Below the pieces are notes generated by a model that was given only the letters and a program-made list of their open reading frames with translations, was not told the DNA's origin and made no database searches. From positions 1-64,000 of the forward strand of contig WIAG01000010.1 in NCBI GenBank assembly GCA_014055495.1: a stretch of DNA of 64,000 nucleotides, given 5' to 3'. Positions 34,255 through 44,221 of the stretch are shown here, piece after piece (position 1 is the stretch's first letter; each line of letters opens with the position of its first letter). The DNA is from Nitrospira sp. CR1.2. Lineage in GTDB: Bacteria > Nitrospirota > Nitrospiria > Nitrospirales > Nitrospiraceae. Made by a program: the position numbers and the translations under genes.

Positions 34255-34659
34255 TCAACGGGCCTCCAACCCTTCCTTGATGGCCTTGGCGACATCGCCG
34301 CATTCCGTCACCACTTCGACGCGGTACTGCGCTCCGGGGCTGCGGGGGATTCTGTGTGCCACACAGGATTCGAAATCCTTGATGTCGTTGTTTTCAAACG
34401 TGCGGCTCCAGATCTCGGAGACGCGTGTCCGCTCATCCTGCTGATGCCGATCGACCGCCAGCCAGCCGACCAGCGCGACTGCACCGAGCAGCAAACCGAT
34501 GCCGAGCAGCTTGACGGGTTTACTCCGCAGCACTTTGAGGAGAACATACAGAGCCGCCCCGCCCACCAGGAGTGCCGCCACGATGGCGATCGCCAGTTCC
34601 GTCGGCTCCAGCTCGAGGTAGCGGGAGTTCCATGAGAGGCCTAAGTTTGTCACGTTCAT
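34255..34659 (-). CDS. Small membrane protein with a soluble C-terminal part
   Basis: 134 aa. Two adjacent hydrophobic helices (about 22-42 and 50-68) are separated by a basic loop (KVLRSKPVK). A polar tail of about 60 residues follows with two Cys (FESCVAHR, TECGDVA). AGAGGG precedes the ATG. It ends 13 bp from the FNT gene, convergently. No family recognised. Confidence 0.65.
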   Translation of the reverse strand: MNVTNLGLSWNSRYLELEPTELAIAIVAALLVGGAALYVLLKVLRSKPVKLLGIGLLLGAVALVGWLAVDRHQQDERTRVSEIWSRTFENNDIKDFESCVAHRIPRSPGAQYRVEVVTECGDVAKAIKEGLEAR

Positions 34660-34901
34660 CTCGTCCCTCTCCGTATGGCTTCTTATACCAGGTCAGCTGC
34701 ACAAAAGCCTCCTCTGATTCATCTTGCGGGTGTCGGCCGGCGAGCGACGAGATACGTACGCCCATGTGTCCTGCGCCGAGGTGTCGCAGAATCCGGCCGG
34801 GTAGGTTCCGGTTCGGCACAGAGCTATTCACGATTCTAATGCCTTCAACGCCTAGGGCAGTGGTATGCTGCAGCTCGTGACCTTCCGGTCCCGTTGATCG
34901 C

Positions 34902-36164
34902 ATGAACGATTCATCCATTCGCGCCTATCTGACTCCGCGCCTCGGCATCATGCTGCCCCTGGGCTTTGCTTCCGGACTCCCGCTCGCCCTGACCGGGGCG
35001 ACGTTGCAAGCCTGGCTGACGGAGGCGGACCTGGACCTCGCGACCATCGGTCTTTTCGCCTACGTGGGTCTTCCCTATACTCTAAAGTTTCTCTGGGCCC
35101 CGGTGATGGACCGGATCGTTCCGCCCTGGCTGGGGCGCCGTCGTGGGTGGATGATCGTGACACAGACGGGTCTCGCCCTTGCGCTGGCGCTCATGGCCCT
35201 GGTCGGACCTTCCAGCGGGGCGCAGGTCTTCGCAGCCTTGGCGTTGGGCGTTGCGTTTCTTTCCGCCTCGCAAGACATTGTGTATGACGCCTACCGGACT
35301 GATGTGTTGAAACCGGAAGAACGGGGATTGGGTGCCGCCACGTGGGTGATGGGGTACCGGATTGCCATGATCGCATCCGGCTCGTTGGCGTTGATTCTGG
35401 CCGCTCGCCTGGGCTGGTCGGTAGCCTATTTGTGCATGGCCGGTTTGATGGCCTTGGGCGTCGTCACGATCCTCCTGAGTCCCGAGCCGGAGGAGTCGCA
35501 GGTTGCGCCGAAGTCCATGGCGGAGGCGGTGTGGGGTCCGCTGACGGAGTTTCTCTCCCGTCCCATGGCGCTGGCGTTGTTGGGCTTGATCGTACTCTAC
35601 AAACTCGGCGATGCGTTTGCCGGGGCGTTGACGACCTCGTTTCTTCTGCGCGGCATGCAGTTTTCGTCGGAAGACATCGGGGTGGTGCGTGCCTTCGGAA
35701 TCGGCGCGACCATTCTTGGCGCGTTCATCGGCGGCGGCCTGTTGCCGCGTCTGGGGCTGTTTCGCGCATTGTTTCTATTCGGAGTGCTGCAGGCCCTGTC
35801 GAACCTGTCGTTCTTGTGGTTAGCCTGGGTGGGAAAGAGTTACCCCGTGATGGCCGTCGCCATCGGGGTGGAAAATCTCACCGGCGGCATGGGCACGGCG
35901 GCGTTCGTGGCTCTGGTCATGTCGCTGTGCAACCATCGGTATACGGCGACACAATTTGCGCTGCTCTCTTCGGTCGAAGCGCTTGGCCGCGTGTTCCTCG
36001 GTTGGCCTGCGGCCAAGTTGATCGGACTGGCCGGCTGGGGCCCGTTTTTCTTTGTCACCTTTCTGGCCGCCTTTCCGGGTCTGTGGCTCTTGTGGTATTT
36101 GCGGAAGTCGGTCACGCAACAGGCGGAGCTGAGCGGCCGCAGCGCCTCAAGGTTGTCCTGTTGA
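34902..36164 (+). CDS. MFS permease, AmpG-like
   Basis: 420 aa with about 12 hydrophobic segments. The N-terminus has GFASGLPLALTGATLQAWL, the AmpG/PAT-family signature. GRRRGWM and VYDAYRTDVL match the cytoplasmic loop motifs of muropeptide permeases. The family imports anhydromuropeptides for cell-wall recycling. No ampD or beta-lactamase gene is adjacent, so the substrate is inferred from the family only. Confidence 0.85.
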   Translation: MNDSSIRAYLTPRLGIMLPLGFASGLPLALTGATLQAWLTEADLDLATIGLFAYVGLPYTLKFLWAPVMDRIVPPWLGRRRGWMIVTQTGLALALALMALVGPSSGAQVFAALALGVAFLSASQDIVYDAYRTDVLKPEERGLGAATWVMGYRIAMIASGSLALILAARLGWSVAYLCMAGLMALGVVTILLSPEPEESQVAPKSMAEAVWGPLTEFLSRPMALALLGLIVLYKLGDAFAGALTTSFLLRGMQFSSEDIGVVRAFGIGATILGAFIGGGLLPRLGLFRALFLFGVLQALSNLSFLWLAWVGKSYPVMAVAIGVENLTGGMGTAAFVALVMSLCNHRYTATQFALLSSVEALGRVFLGWPAAKLIGLAGWGPFFFVTFLAAFPGLWLLWYLRKSVTQQAELSGRSASRLSC

Positions 36165-36392
36165 GCCGACTCCCCGCGGAACTGCGTTCGTATCTCTTCC
36201 GATAACAACCTCGCCACTGTTCGGATACACCTGTTCTGTTCTCGCCTCGCACTGCACGGATTACGTCCATTCCGACCTCGCTGTAACTTGAGGGCCTCGG
36301 TGCTTCGCCTTTACTTGGGTGCAGCTCTTGCTCATTTCTCGGAGCGAACGACCACAGGCCTTGAGCTGGTTCGAGACAAAGGAGGTGTGATC

Positions 36393-38084
36393 ATGGAGGG
36401 CCGAGATCAATTTGCCGCTACCCTTGGAGTGTCGGACGTGTATCTCAAGGGGGTCTTGGATCTGCATCATGCATTTCGTCTGCATACGACCGTCAAAATT
36501 CTGGTCGTTGTCGATGGTGGGATATCCCTGACGGAAGCCCCCTCGGGGTTTGGTGTCGGCCGTGTCGTGCGGTTACTGCGTGAATCCCATGTCGGCTGTA
36601 CACACTTTTCGGTTGACCTTGCCCGGCGCACAGCCGGCGCTCCCAGCACCAACAACAATCCAGCACCCAATCAGCCGCGTTATAACGGTTTCCGATTCGA
36701 TCAGCAGGAGTCCGGTCAACCAATTCTGAACAAATATCACGAAGTATGGTGCTTCGGCTTCAACCCGGGTAACGATGCCGGGCCGGATTCGAACATCACC
36801 CAGACGGGCGCCCTGCCCATGAGCGACGCCGAGTTGACGGTCCTGACGAACTGGATGAACAGCAGGCGCGGGGGCCTACTCGCCATGGGCGATCACGACT
36901 ACTTGGGTGCATCGATGTGCCATCGCATTCCACGCATCCGCTCGATGCGTCGCTGGACGAACGCGCAAGGCGTGCCTCCGATCGGCGGGGCCGGTCATTC
37001 CGACACGCATCTGCGCCTCGATACCAATCAGCCTTTCACGGCGGGACAGATCGCCGGGACGGAAACGATTCCGTTCGCGGTCCAGGAAGACTCGAAACCG
37101 CAGAGGATCGACTGGGTGCCTTGGATTTCCCAGCAGATTTCCATCTTTCACATGCGGCAGCGGCCGCATCCGATTCTCTGTCATCCGGTCTATGGCCCGA
37201 TCGACGTGATGCCGGATCATCCGCACGAAGGGTGGTGTTACGAAGACAGCGAGATCAATCTTGCGGCTTCGCTGAACGTTCCCACCTTGAACGGCGAGGA
37301 ATATCCGACGGTCGGCGGCTATCAACCGAAACCGATGGTGATCGCGCACGGCACGACGACGCCCAATCCGCCGTACCTGTTGGAGAAGGGCCCTTCCCCG
37401 AAAAAACGATTCGGGATGATCAGCGTGTATGACGGGCATCCCGCGAACGTCGGCCGGGTGGCGACAGACTCCACCTGGCATCACTGGTTCGATGAAAACA
37501 TCTACGCCATAGAGGCGGCAGGCGGCGAAAACTGGGCCAAGATCAGCCGTTATTATTTGAACGTGGCCAAGTGGTTGGCCCCGCCGAGCAGCGCGAACTG
37601 GTGCATTGCGCTGGATGTCATCACCACCCATTTCAGCTACCTGGGTTTTCAAGAATACTCGCGCAAGGCAAGCATTTTCGATTTGGGCAAAGCCTTGCAC
37701 ACGCATCTCTCGCGATATCTGGGGCCCTGTTGGGTCACGCAATGGGTGTTCGACAATCTGCACATTGTCGACAACGATTTTTGGGCTTGGCTCAAGGATC
37801 GGCTGTTTTGGAAGGATGGAATCCCTCTGCCCGGTGGCGACCCCTGCCTGTCCTGTCCGTCGTTCGAGTTGCTTGAGATGGCGGTGTTGGGCGGGGTAGT
37901 GCGCGCGGGCTTTCCGCTTGCCGACACGATCAAGGCGCAAATGGAGAAACGGCCCGACGCTGAGCTCAATCTCGACGTCGAGTCCATCGTCAAACAACAA
38001 TTGGATGGAGTGACCATCGGTGTAAAGGAATTTCGTTCCGCCTTGGCCAAGTCCGTGAAGCAGATGCAACCGCTGCTTCGTTGA
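36393..38084 (+). CDS. Uncharacterised 563-aa protein, possible GATase1/ThuA-like N-terminal fold
   Basis: The ATG at 36393 has AGGAGGTG 5-6 bp upstream. KILVVVDGG near residue 35, VWCFGFNPG near 120, and LTNWMNSRRGGLLAMGDHDYLG near 150-170 form an alternating alpha/beta pattern like glutamine-amidotransferase-type folds, with a helix ending in RGG and a GDHD turn. The middle (200-400) is rich in aromatic and His residues (SIFHMRQRPHPILCHPVYG). The end is helical. No signal peptide is evident. The function is unknown and I do not recognise a named family with confidence. Confidence 0.65.
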   Translation: MEGRDQFAATLGVSDVYLKGVLDLHHAFRLHTTVKILVVVDGGISLTEAPSGFGVGRVVRLLRESHVGCTHFSVDLARRTAGAPSTNNNPAPNQPRYNGFRFDQQESGQPILNKYHEVWCFGFNPGNDAGPDSNITQTGALPMSDAELTVLTNWMNSRRGGLLAMGDHDYLGASMCHRIPRIRSMRRWTNAQGVPPIGGAGHSDTHLRLDTNQPFTAGQIAGTETIPFAVQEDSKPQRIDWVPWISQQISIFHMRQRPHPILCHPVYGPIDVMPDHPHEGWCYEDSEINLAASLNVPTLNGEEYPTVGGYQPKPMVIAHGTTTPNPPYLLEKGPSPKKRFGMISVYDGHPANVGRVATDSTWHHWFDENIYAIEAAGGENWAKISRYYLNVAKWLAPPSSANWCIALDVITTHFSYLGFQEYSRKASIFDLGKALHTHLSRYLGPCWVTQWVFDNLHIVDNDFWAWLKDRLFWKDGIPLPGGDPCLSCPSFELLEMAVLGGVVRAGFPLADTIKAQMEKRPDAELNLDVESIVKQQLDGVTIGVKEFRSALAKSVKQMQPLLR

Positions 38085-38100
38085 GGTGCGGGCCTCATCC

Positions 38101-38126
38101 GGCTCGCCCCGTCGCCGGGGCGGGCC
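38101..38126 (+). terminator. GC hairpin after the 563-aa gene
   Basis: GGCTCGCCCCG (38101-38111) pairs with CGGGGCGGGCC (38116-38126) around TCGC, with one wobble pair. No U-tract follows directly, so termination is not certain. Confidence 0.4.
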
Positions 38127-38186
38127 ATGGATGATGGACCGCGTTATCCTTTCAGCCTTACTCTAGAAATTGTCTGTGAGTCGGGA

Positions 38187-38275
38187 GCGGCGCCAGAGCA
38201 AACGGTACCGGCAGCCGCAGCATGTTTATCCATCCCGGCTTGATCGAACATCCAGATGAAGAGCCAGGCCGGCAC
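38187..38275 (-). pseudogene. Fragment duplicating the membrane-protein gene at 38976-39266
   Basis: The 89 bp align with 39027-39119, including the shared run TTGATCGAACATCCAGA. Read on the minus strand it gives a LFIWMFDQAG peptide matching VFVWMFDQAR of the intact gene, then loses frame. It has neither start nor stop, so it is a decayed partial copy. Confidence 0.6.
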
Positions 38276-38694
38276 GTGACTGACGAGATCTTGCGCTACT
38301 TGAGCGCGGCTGGCCCTTGCTCATAGCCGGCAGACCGTGAGGCATGGGTTCAACCATGCGCGTAACAGCTGTGCACGCGACGGATGGCCCGCATTCGGTT
38401 GCCGTGGGATGAGAAGAAAAACGGCCGGAATGTTCCAAGCACAGAGTCGTATTCGGGGAGACCCAGTCCTATTGCTCGACGACTAGGCGCCGAGACTTTA
38501 CGATCCGGTTCAGTGGGAGGACAAAGACCGTTTCTGATTCCGGGTTTGAGCGTCAGGCTACGCATCGTGATTGAGTGACATTGCGATAGGGAAGAGGACG
38601 ACTGCAGTGGCGTCATTTCAGCCAGAATCGCCACACGACGACAGAGCGCACACTAGAAGGGGGACCGATAGGGGCGGGATATGATTTCTCGAAC
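38276..38694. other. Intergenic stretch with decayed sequence
   Basis: Lies between two pseudogene fragments. Frames such as 38384-38578 lack ribosome sites and domains. I looked for a BrnT-type toxin upstream of the antitoxin remnant and found none. It is probably a graveyard of inserted material. Confidence 0.35.
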
Positions 38695-38885
38695 ATGAAA
38701 GGGCAGCGGATTCCGTACCGCGGACCGTTGAAGCAACCCATCACGATTCGATTGGACAAGGCCACTGTGACGAATTTCAAGGAGTTGGCAGATGAGATCG
38801 GGATGCCATACAGAACCTACGCAATTTGTATCTGCGAGATTGCGCCTTGAATCAGAAGAAACTTGAATTGCGCTGGGCCTCCTAA
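38695..38885 (+). pseudogene. Frameshifted ribbon-helix-helix (CopG/BrnA-like) antitoxin
   Basis: From the ATG at 38695 the frame reads PITIRLDKATVTNFKELADE, then GMPYRT, typical of RHH antitoxins, and stops early at 38850. In the next frame NLYLRDCALNQKKLELRW and a stop at 38885 give the expected ending (LINLYLRDC... in relatives). One missing base near 38817 restores the join. No toxin gene is adjacent. Confidence 0.7.
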
Positions 38886-38975
38886 AGCAGCGCGAATCTG
38901 GGCGACTGCTTACCGGTCCTAGAATTGAACATGGCGTTACATCTCTTTGGGAGAAGAGAGCGTTCCAGCTTCGGA

Positions 38976-39266
38976 CTACCTCACCTTCCTCTGCAAAAAT
39001 AGCACGAACAGCATGAGCGTCGGCAACGGCGCCAGGGCGAAGGGCACCAGCCACAGCCACACGTGTTTACCGCGCACTCTGGCTTGATCGAACATCCAGA
39101 CGAAGACCCAGACCAGCAGGCCGATGTAATTCACGGCCATCCAGCGGGTGGTATGGATCTTCAGCCCGCTGACGCTTTCCGCCTCTCCTTGAATCAGAAA
39201 CAGGCCGATGAGCAGGACGAATCCGGCCAGCAGGCCCGTCACGAGGCGCTTACTCCACACAAACAT
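38976..39266 (-). CDS. Small membrane protein, three spans
   Basis: 96 aa from the ATG at 39266 with AAGGAG upstream. Three hydrophobic helices are at about 10-28, 45-64 and 72-92. WMFDQARVRGK lies in a loop. No named family is recognised with certainty; the layout is reminiscent of small superinfection-immunity-type membrane proteins. A partial copy lies at 38187-38275. Confidence 0.65.
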   Translation of the reverse strand: MFVWSKRLVTGLLAGFVLLIGLFLIQGEAESVSGLKIHTTRWMAVNYIGLLVWVFVWMFDQARVRGKHVWLWLVPFALAPLPTLMLFVLFLQRKVR

Positions 39267-39424
39267 AGGCACTCCTTCCGTTGTCGTCGAATCGGCGTCT
39301 CGACACGCCTCGGGATTCCATTCTTCGGAAATCGGGCGTAAGCTAAACAGCGCCGGTCCATTTGTCAAACCATCCGGACGTCCGTCCCGGGTCAGGTGCA
39401 ACGGTCTCTCGATGCGGCGATATC

Positions 39425-39796
39425 ATGAGTAACGTGACGTTGGGCGCAGTGGTGGCCGTCTTGGTGGTGGCTGTATGGTTGGCGGCGACCAACCCGACAA
39501 TGGAGGCCTATGTGCAGTTCGTCGAGGCCCGTTTAACGGCCGAGATCGAGAAGATGGACCAATCCGGGCCGAGGCGTGATCGCGACCTGATCAAGGCGAT
39601 CTTCCGCGCGCAAGGCCCCAAACTCGTGGAAGGGCTGGTGAGGCCGAATACCAGGCGGAACAATTGGGGCCTCGTGAGTCTGTTTGAAACCAACGTGCTG
39701 GATCAGCCGGTGCTGGTGTTGGGTGTGGCCGGTCAGTTTGTCCCGTTGCGCGGGGTGGAAGAGGCGACCCTGAAGGTCGGTCGGCTCGCCTTTTAA
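39425..39796 (+). CDS. DUF4359-like small membrane-anchored protein
   Basis: 123 aa. An N-terminal hydrophobic segment (residues 5-20) ends in TNPTMEAYVQF, and later SLFETN and VLGVAGQFVPL follow, the order seen in DUF4359. Likely exported with an N-terminal anchor. No role is known. Confidence 0.6.
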   Translation: MSNVTLGAVVAVLVVAVWLAATNPTMEAYVQFVEARLTAEIEKMDQSGPRRDRDLIKAIFRAQGPKLVEGLVRPNTRRNNWGLVSLFETNVLDQPVLVLGVAGQFVPLRGVEEATLKVGRLAF

Positions 39797-39857
39797 CCTG
39801 TGCCAAGAATTTTCTCGCCCCCTTGTGAAAAACCTCCCTCCACAGCCCAGAATTTGC

Positions 39858-39866
39858 TGTGGATAA
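39858..39866. promoter_or_regulatory. DnaA box upstream of nrdJ
   Basis: TGTGGATAA is a perfect DnaA box in inverse orientation. TTATCCCCA at 39923-39931 matches with one mismatch. DnaA control of nrdAB is known in E. coli. Two sites do not make an origin. Confidence 0.4.
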
Positions 39867-39947
39867 CTGGTCGAAAAATGAAGAAACCCTGCACCAATTC
39901 TGCCGACACGGCTATCACCAGCTTATCCCCATTACTCACAGTTGTGC

Positions 39948-39993
39948 CACAACATTTTGTTTGACAAAAAAATGGGATCACTATATCTAGTAG
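39948..39993 (+). promoter_or_regulatory. Tandem NrdR-like boxes over the nrdJ promoter
   Basis: CCACAACATTTTGTTT (39948-39963) and TCACTATATCTAGTAG (39978-39993) each match ACACWATATATWGTGT at 12 of 16 positions. They start 30 bp apart, close to the helical phasing of known NrdR pairs. A TTGACA -35 box (39961-39966) overlaps the first site and the TATATC -10 region lies in the second, so binding would block transcription. Confidence 0.65.
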
Positions 39994-40126
39994 GCATTGC
40001 AGTTGAGGTCGAGTTCGTTGAAGAGATCGCCCCTGATGGGCAAGCCTCTTTTGCCGCCACACCCAATATAGTCGTTGCCATCCGGCCCTCGGCACCGAAC
40101 ATTCGGTACCTGTCAAGGAGGAACCA

Positions 40127-43100
40127 GTGAGAATTGAACGAAGATTCACCAAGCGCGGGCAGAGCCCCTACGAGGGTCTTGCGTTCGTAAAACGTTCCTC
40201 GGAGATCCGCAATCCCGACGGATCGACCGTGTTCAAGTTGGATCATATCGACATCCCGGAACATTGGACGCAATTGGCTATCGATATTCTGGCGCAGAAA
40301 TACTTCCGCAAGGCCGGGGTGCCGCAGGTTCACGAGGACGGCACACCGGTGGTGGATGCCGCAGGCAAACCCGTGCTCGGCGGCGAGCGCGATGCCCGAC
40401 AGGTGTTTGAGCGGCTGGCCGGCTGCTGGACCTTTTGGGGCAAGAACCACGGCTATTTCAAGACCCCGGAAGATGCGACCGCCTTCCACGATGAGATGTG
40501 TTACATGCTGGCCCATCAGATGGCCGCCCCCAACAGCCCCCAGTGGTTCAACACCGGGCTGCATTACGCCTACGGGCTCTCGGGGCCGGCGCAAGGTCAC
40601 TTTTATGTCGATCCCGCGCTGGGGGAAGTGGTCCGGGCCACAAACGCTTTTGAACACCCGCAACCGCATGCTTGCTTCATCCAGTCGATCGAGGACGATC
40701 TCGTCAACGAGAACGGCATCATGGATCTGTGGGTGCGTGAGGCCCGGCTCTTCAAGTACGGATCAGGCACCGGCACCAATTTCTCGCGCTTGCGCGGCGA
40801 CGGCGAATCGCTGTCGGGCGGCGGACGGTCCTCCGGGCTCATGTCGTTCCTGAAAATCGGCGATCGTGCCGCCGGGGCGATCAAGTCGGGCGGGACGACG
40901 AGGCGCGCGGCCAAGATGGTCTGTCTGGACCTCGATCACCCCGATATCGAAGAATTCATCGATTGGAAGGTCGTCGAAGAGCAGAAGGTGGCCGCCATGG
41001 TCACCGGCTCCAAGATTTGTGCGCAACGGCTGAACGCCGTGCTCAAGGCCTGTCAATCCGCGGATGCGCAAGGTGTGGTGCAGCTTGAGCTGGACATGAA
41101 GAAGAACCAAGTCCTGCGCGAGGCCGTGACGGCGGCCCGGCGCGACATGGTGCCCGAAGCCTACATCCACCGCATGTTCGACTATGCGAAGCAGGGCTAC
41201 ACCCACTTCGTGTTTCACGAGTATGACACCAATTGGGACGGCAAGGCCTACCAAACCGTCTCGGGGCAGAATTCCAACAACAGCGTGCGCATCCCGAACG
41301 GCTTCTTCGACGCGTTGGAGCAAGACGGCGATTGGGAACTGCGCCGCCGGATCGACGGCAAGATCAGCAAGACGCTCAAGGCCCGCGACCTGTGGGACAA
41401 GATTGCCTGGGCCGCGTGGATCTGCGCCGATCCCGGCACCCAGTACGATACGACCATCAACGAGTGGCACACCTGTCCGGAAGACGGGCGGATCAATGCG
41501 TCCAACCCCTGTTCGGAATATATGTTCCTGGACGACACGGCCTGCAACCTGGCGTCGTTGAATCTGGCGAAGTTCTTCAACGAGGAAGGGGAGTTCGATC
41601 TGGAGTCGTTCCGTCACGCCGTTCGGTTGTGGACGGTGGCGTTGGAAATCAGCGTGCTGATGGCGTCGTTCCCCAGCCGCGCGATTGCGCAGAAGAGTTA
41701 CGACTACCGGACGTTGGGATTGGGCTATGCCAACCTCGGTACCATTCTTATGAAACAAAGCATTCCCTATGATTCCCAGAAAGCGACGGCCATTTGCGGC
41801 GCGATTACGGCCATCATGACCGGCGAGTCCTATGCGACGTCGGCGGAAATGGCGGCGGAGATCGGTCCGTTTCCCTGCTACAGCCGGAATCGTGAATCGA
41901 TGTTGCGGGTGATCAGGAATCACCGGCGGGCAGCGTACAGCGCCCCGCAGGCGGAATATGAGGGGCTCACGATTCTGCCCGCCTCGATTCAGCCGGAGCA
42001 TTGTCCGCCGGCGATGTTGTTGGCGGCCAGACGCGCCTGGGATCGCGCCTTGGAATTAGGGACGGCCTATGGATTCCGGAACGCGCAGGTCACCGTGATC
42101 GCGCCGACAGGGACCATCGGTCTGGTCATGGATTGCGATACGACCGGGATCGAGCCGGACTTCGCCCTGGTCAAGTTCAAGAAACTGGCGGGCGGGGGCT
42201 ACTTCAAGATCATCAATCAGAGTCTCCCTCCGGCGTTGCGTGCGCTCGGCTACACCGAGGCCCAGATCCGCGACATCGTGGCCTATTGCGCGGGGCATCA
42301 AACCCTCAAGGGCGCGCCCTTCATCAACCATGAGGTGTTGCGCCAAAAGGGGTTTGACGATGCGGCGTTGGAACGGCTGGAAGGGTCGTTGGGCCAGGCG
42401 TTTGAAATTCAGTTTACCTTCAATAAGTATACGTTAGGTGAAGAATTCTGCCGCCAGAATCTTGGCATCACTGAGGCACAGCTGGCCGATCCGACGTTCA
42501 ACATGCTGAAGTCGCTGGGCTTCACGCAGGAGGATGTCGTGGCGGCGAACGACTATTGCTGCGGCACGATGACGGTCGAAGGTGCGCCCCATCTCAAGCT
42601 GGAGCATCTGCCGATCTTCGATTGCGCCAATCGATGCGGCCGAATCGGACAACGGTATATTCCCGTGGATGCGCATATCCGCATGATGGCGGCTGCCCAG
42701 CCGTTCATCAGCGGCGCAATCAGCAAGACCATCAACATGCCGGCCGATGCGACATTGGAAGACGTCAAGGCAGCCTACCTCTTCGCCTGGAAGAGTATGG
42801 TCAAGGCCGTGGCGCTGTATCGTGACGGGTCGAAGTTGAGTCAGCCGTTGAATGCCTCGTCCGACAGCGGGAAGGGCGCGGAGGCGATGCCCAGCGTCGC
42901 ACAGGTGGCGGAAAAGGTCGCCGAACGGGTGTTGGTGCGATATCTGCACAAGCGCCGGTCGCTTCCGGCACGACGCGGCGGGTATACACAGAAAGCCATC
43001 ATCGGCGGGCATAAACTGTATCTGCGCACCGGCGAATATGAGGACGGCACGCTCGGCGAAATTTTCCTCGATATGCACAAGGAGGGCGCCGCCTTCCGCA

Positions 43101-43669
43101 GCTTGATGAATAACTTCGCCATCGCGATTTCGCTCGGTCTGCAGCACGGCGTGCCGCTGGAGGAGTTTGTCGAAGCCTTCGTGTTCACCCGATTCGAGCC
43201 GAACGGGCCGGTGAAGTTGAACGACCGGATCAAGATGGCGACGTCGATCATCGACTACATCTTCCGCGAGCTGGCGATCACCTATCTCGAGCGGAAAGAT
43301 CTGGCACAGGTGCAGGAAGACGACCTGCGGATGGATTCGATGAAGAAAGATGATCAGGATCCCGAATGTGACGAGGAAGAGGTCGACATGACGGCGTTGA
43401 AGAAAGCCTCGATCCTCACCGAACATCTGCCCGTGCGACGAAACGGCATGAACGGCGGCAACGGTCACTCGCAGAGAGCCGGCAACGGCAGCGTGGCCCA
43501 TAAATTGGAATTGAAACGTGAGACGTTGACCGTCACCTCGGTGAGACAAGAAGCGAGGGAGAAGGGCTACGAAGGCGACCCCTGCCAGAATTGCAAACAG
43601 TTCACGCTCGTGCGCAACGGGACCTGTCTGAAATGCATGACCTGCGGCGAAACCAGCGGGTGTTCGTAG
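40127..43669 (+). CDS. nrdJ: Ribonucleoside-diphosphate reductase, adenosylcobalamin-dependent (class II)
   Basis: 1180 aa, GTG start with AAGGAGG upstream. Class II RNR makes deoxyribonucleotides with a B12-derived radical and without oxygen. The active-site loop NPCSEY (about residues 457-462) carries the radical-site Cys. Other conserved stretches are [10 protein letters not shown] near 134 and the PTGTIG loop near 660. The C-terminus has a helical DUF-like extension ([16 protein letters not shown]) and ends with a Cys-rich tail ([14 protein letters not shown]) that accepts electrons from a reductant. It is alone in its unit with its own promoter and terminator. Confidence 0.95.
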   Translation: MRIERRFTKRGQSPYEGLAFVKRSSEIRNPDGSTVFKLDHIDIPEHWTQLAIDILAQKYFRKAGVPQVHEDGTPVVDAAGKPVLGGERDARQVFERLAGCWTFWGKNHGYFKTPEDATAFHDEMCYMLAHQMAAPNSPQWFNTGLHYAYGLSGPAQGHFYVDPALGEVVRATNAFEHPQPHACFIQSIEDDLVNENGIMDLWVREARLFKYGSGTGTNFSRLRGDGESLSGGGRSSGLMSFLKIGDRAAGAIKSGGTTRRAAKMVCLDLDHPDIEEFIDWKVVEEQKVAAMVTGSKICAQRLNAVLKACQSADAQGVVQLELDMKKNQVLREAVTAARRDMVPEAYIHRMFDYAKQGYTHFVFHEYDTNWDGKAYQTVSGQNSNNSVRIPNGFFDALEQDGDWELRRRIDGKISKTLKARDLWDKIAWAAWICADPGTQYDTTINEWHTCPEDGRINASNPCSEYMFLDDTACNLASLNLAKFFNEEGEFDLESFRHAVRLWTVALEISVLMASFPSRAIAQKSYDYRTLGLGYANLGTILMKQSIPYDSQKATAICGAITAIMTGESYATSAEMAAEIGPFPCYSRNRESMLRVIRNHRRAAYSAPQAEYEGLTILPASIQPEHCPPAMLLAARRAWDRALELGTAYGFRNAQVTVIAPTGTIGLVMDCDTTGIEPDFALVKFKKLAGGGYFKIINQSLPPALRALGYTEAQIRDIVAYCAGHQTLKGAPFINHEVLRQKGFDDAALERLEGSLGQAFEIQFTFNKYTLGEEFCRQNLGITEAQLADPTFNMLKSLGFTQEDVVAANDYCCGTMTVEGAPHLKLEHLPIFDCANRCGRIGQRYIPVDAHIRMMAAAQPFISGAISKTINMPADATLEDVKAAYLFAWKSMVKAVALYRDGSKLSQPLNASSDSGKGAEAMPSVAQVAEKVAERVLVRYLHKRRSLPARRGGYTQKAIIGGHKLYLRTGEYEDGTLGEIFLDMHKEGAAFRSLMNNFAIAISLGLQHGVPLEEFVEAFVFTRFEPNGPVKLNDRIKMATSIIDYIFRELAITYLERKDLAQVQEDDLRMDSMKKDDQDPECDEEEVDMTALKKASILTEHLPVRRNGMNGGNGHSQRAGNGSVAHKLELKRETLTVTSVRQEAREKGYEGDPCQNCKQFTLVRNGTCLKCMTCGETSGCS

Positions 43670-43792
43670 TAGCTGCGGAGCAGCATCACGACCTGAACCA
43701 GAGATATCCGACGCTCCAGTAATCAATTGCCCTACCTGCTGCGATCACCGGCGAGAACGGGGTCGAGGCGGCGCCGTGAGCATACCGAAGAC

Positions 43793-43842
43793 GCCGAGTT
43801 TGCCCCATTTGACTAAGGCAAACTCGGCCTTTTCATCTTTTT
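43793..43842 (+). terminator. Rho-independent terminator after nrdJ
   Basis: GCCGAGTTTGCC (43793-43804) pairs perfectly with GGCAAACTCGGC (43817-43828), followed by CTTTTCATCTTTTT. It lies about 125 bp after the nrdJ stop. Confidence 0.85.
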
Positions 43843-43912
43843 CAACGAGTGGTGGGAATCAACCTGTAAGGTCTCCCGCCTCACCCCTGCACCAGTGTCT
43901 CCTCCTACACCA

Positions 43913-44132
43913 CTAGCCCGCATGATTCATAACGGTTCGTCGCGAAATTGCGCAGTCGCCAGGCGAGACGGACGCGCGCAGCCTCTCGCGGTCGAGGCGC
44001 ACTTGAAACAGTACGTTGAGGTCACGGGGGGGGGCGAGCCCGCCCGCTGGCATGCAACGACGCCTGCCGCCAGCTTGTCGCAGCGGCGAATCCGCGATTA
44101 GAGCAGAAGCGGTCATGAATCATGCGGGCTAG
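43913..44132. mobile_element. Inverted-repeat element, copy 2 (MITE- or REP-like)
   Basis: CTAGCCCGCATGATTCAT at 43913-43930 and its exact inverse complement at 44115-44132 bound 220 bp with no convincing ORF. The interior is GC-rich and contains further small hairpins. Termini and internal words are shared with 13472-13652. Confidence 0.6.
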
Positions 44133-44221
44133 GGTTCATCCGAGTGGGGCGCCCGCCGTGAAACGTGTACACCAACAATATGCGCCCCGCAGAGAATACC
44201 CATGGGCCGAGTGAAATCTCT

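Noticed and set aside
39858-39931. Replication origin
   Set aside because: Only two DnaA boxes, and no dnaA, dnaN or gidA neighbours.
39996-40126. Cobalamin riboswitch in the nrdJ leader
   Set aside because: Expected for a B12-dependent enzyme, but I found no B12-box-like sequence or convincing fold in the 130-nt leader.
39942-40130. 62-aa frame just before nrdJ
   Set aside because: It overlaps the NrdR boxes and the promoter, so it cannot be a normal gene on this transcript.
42434-43726. 430-aa minus-strand open frame
   Set aside because: Opposite the conserved 3' half of nrdJ, with no domain and biased composition. Frames at 819-1928, 25474-26742 and 40763-42001 are dismissed for the same reason.
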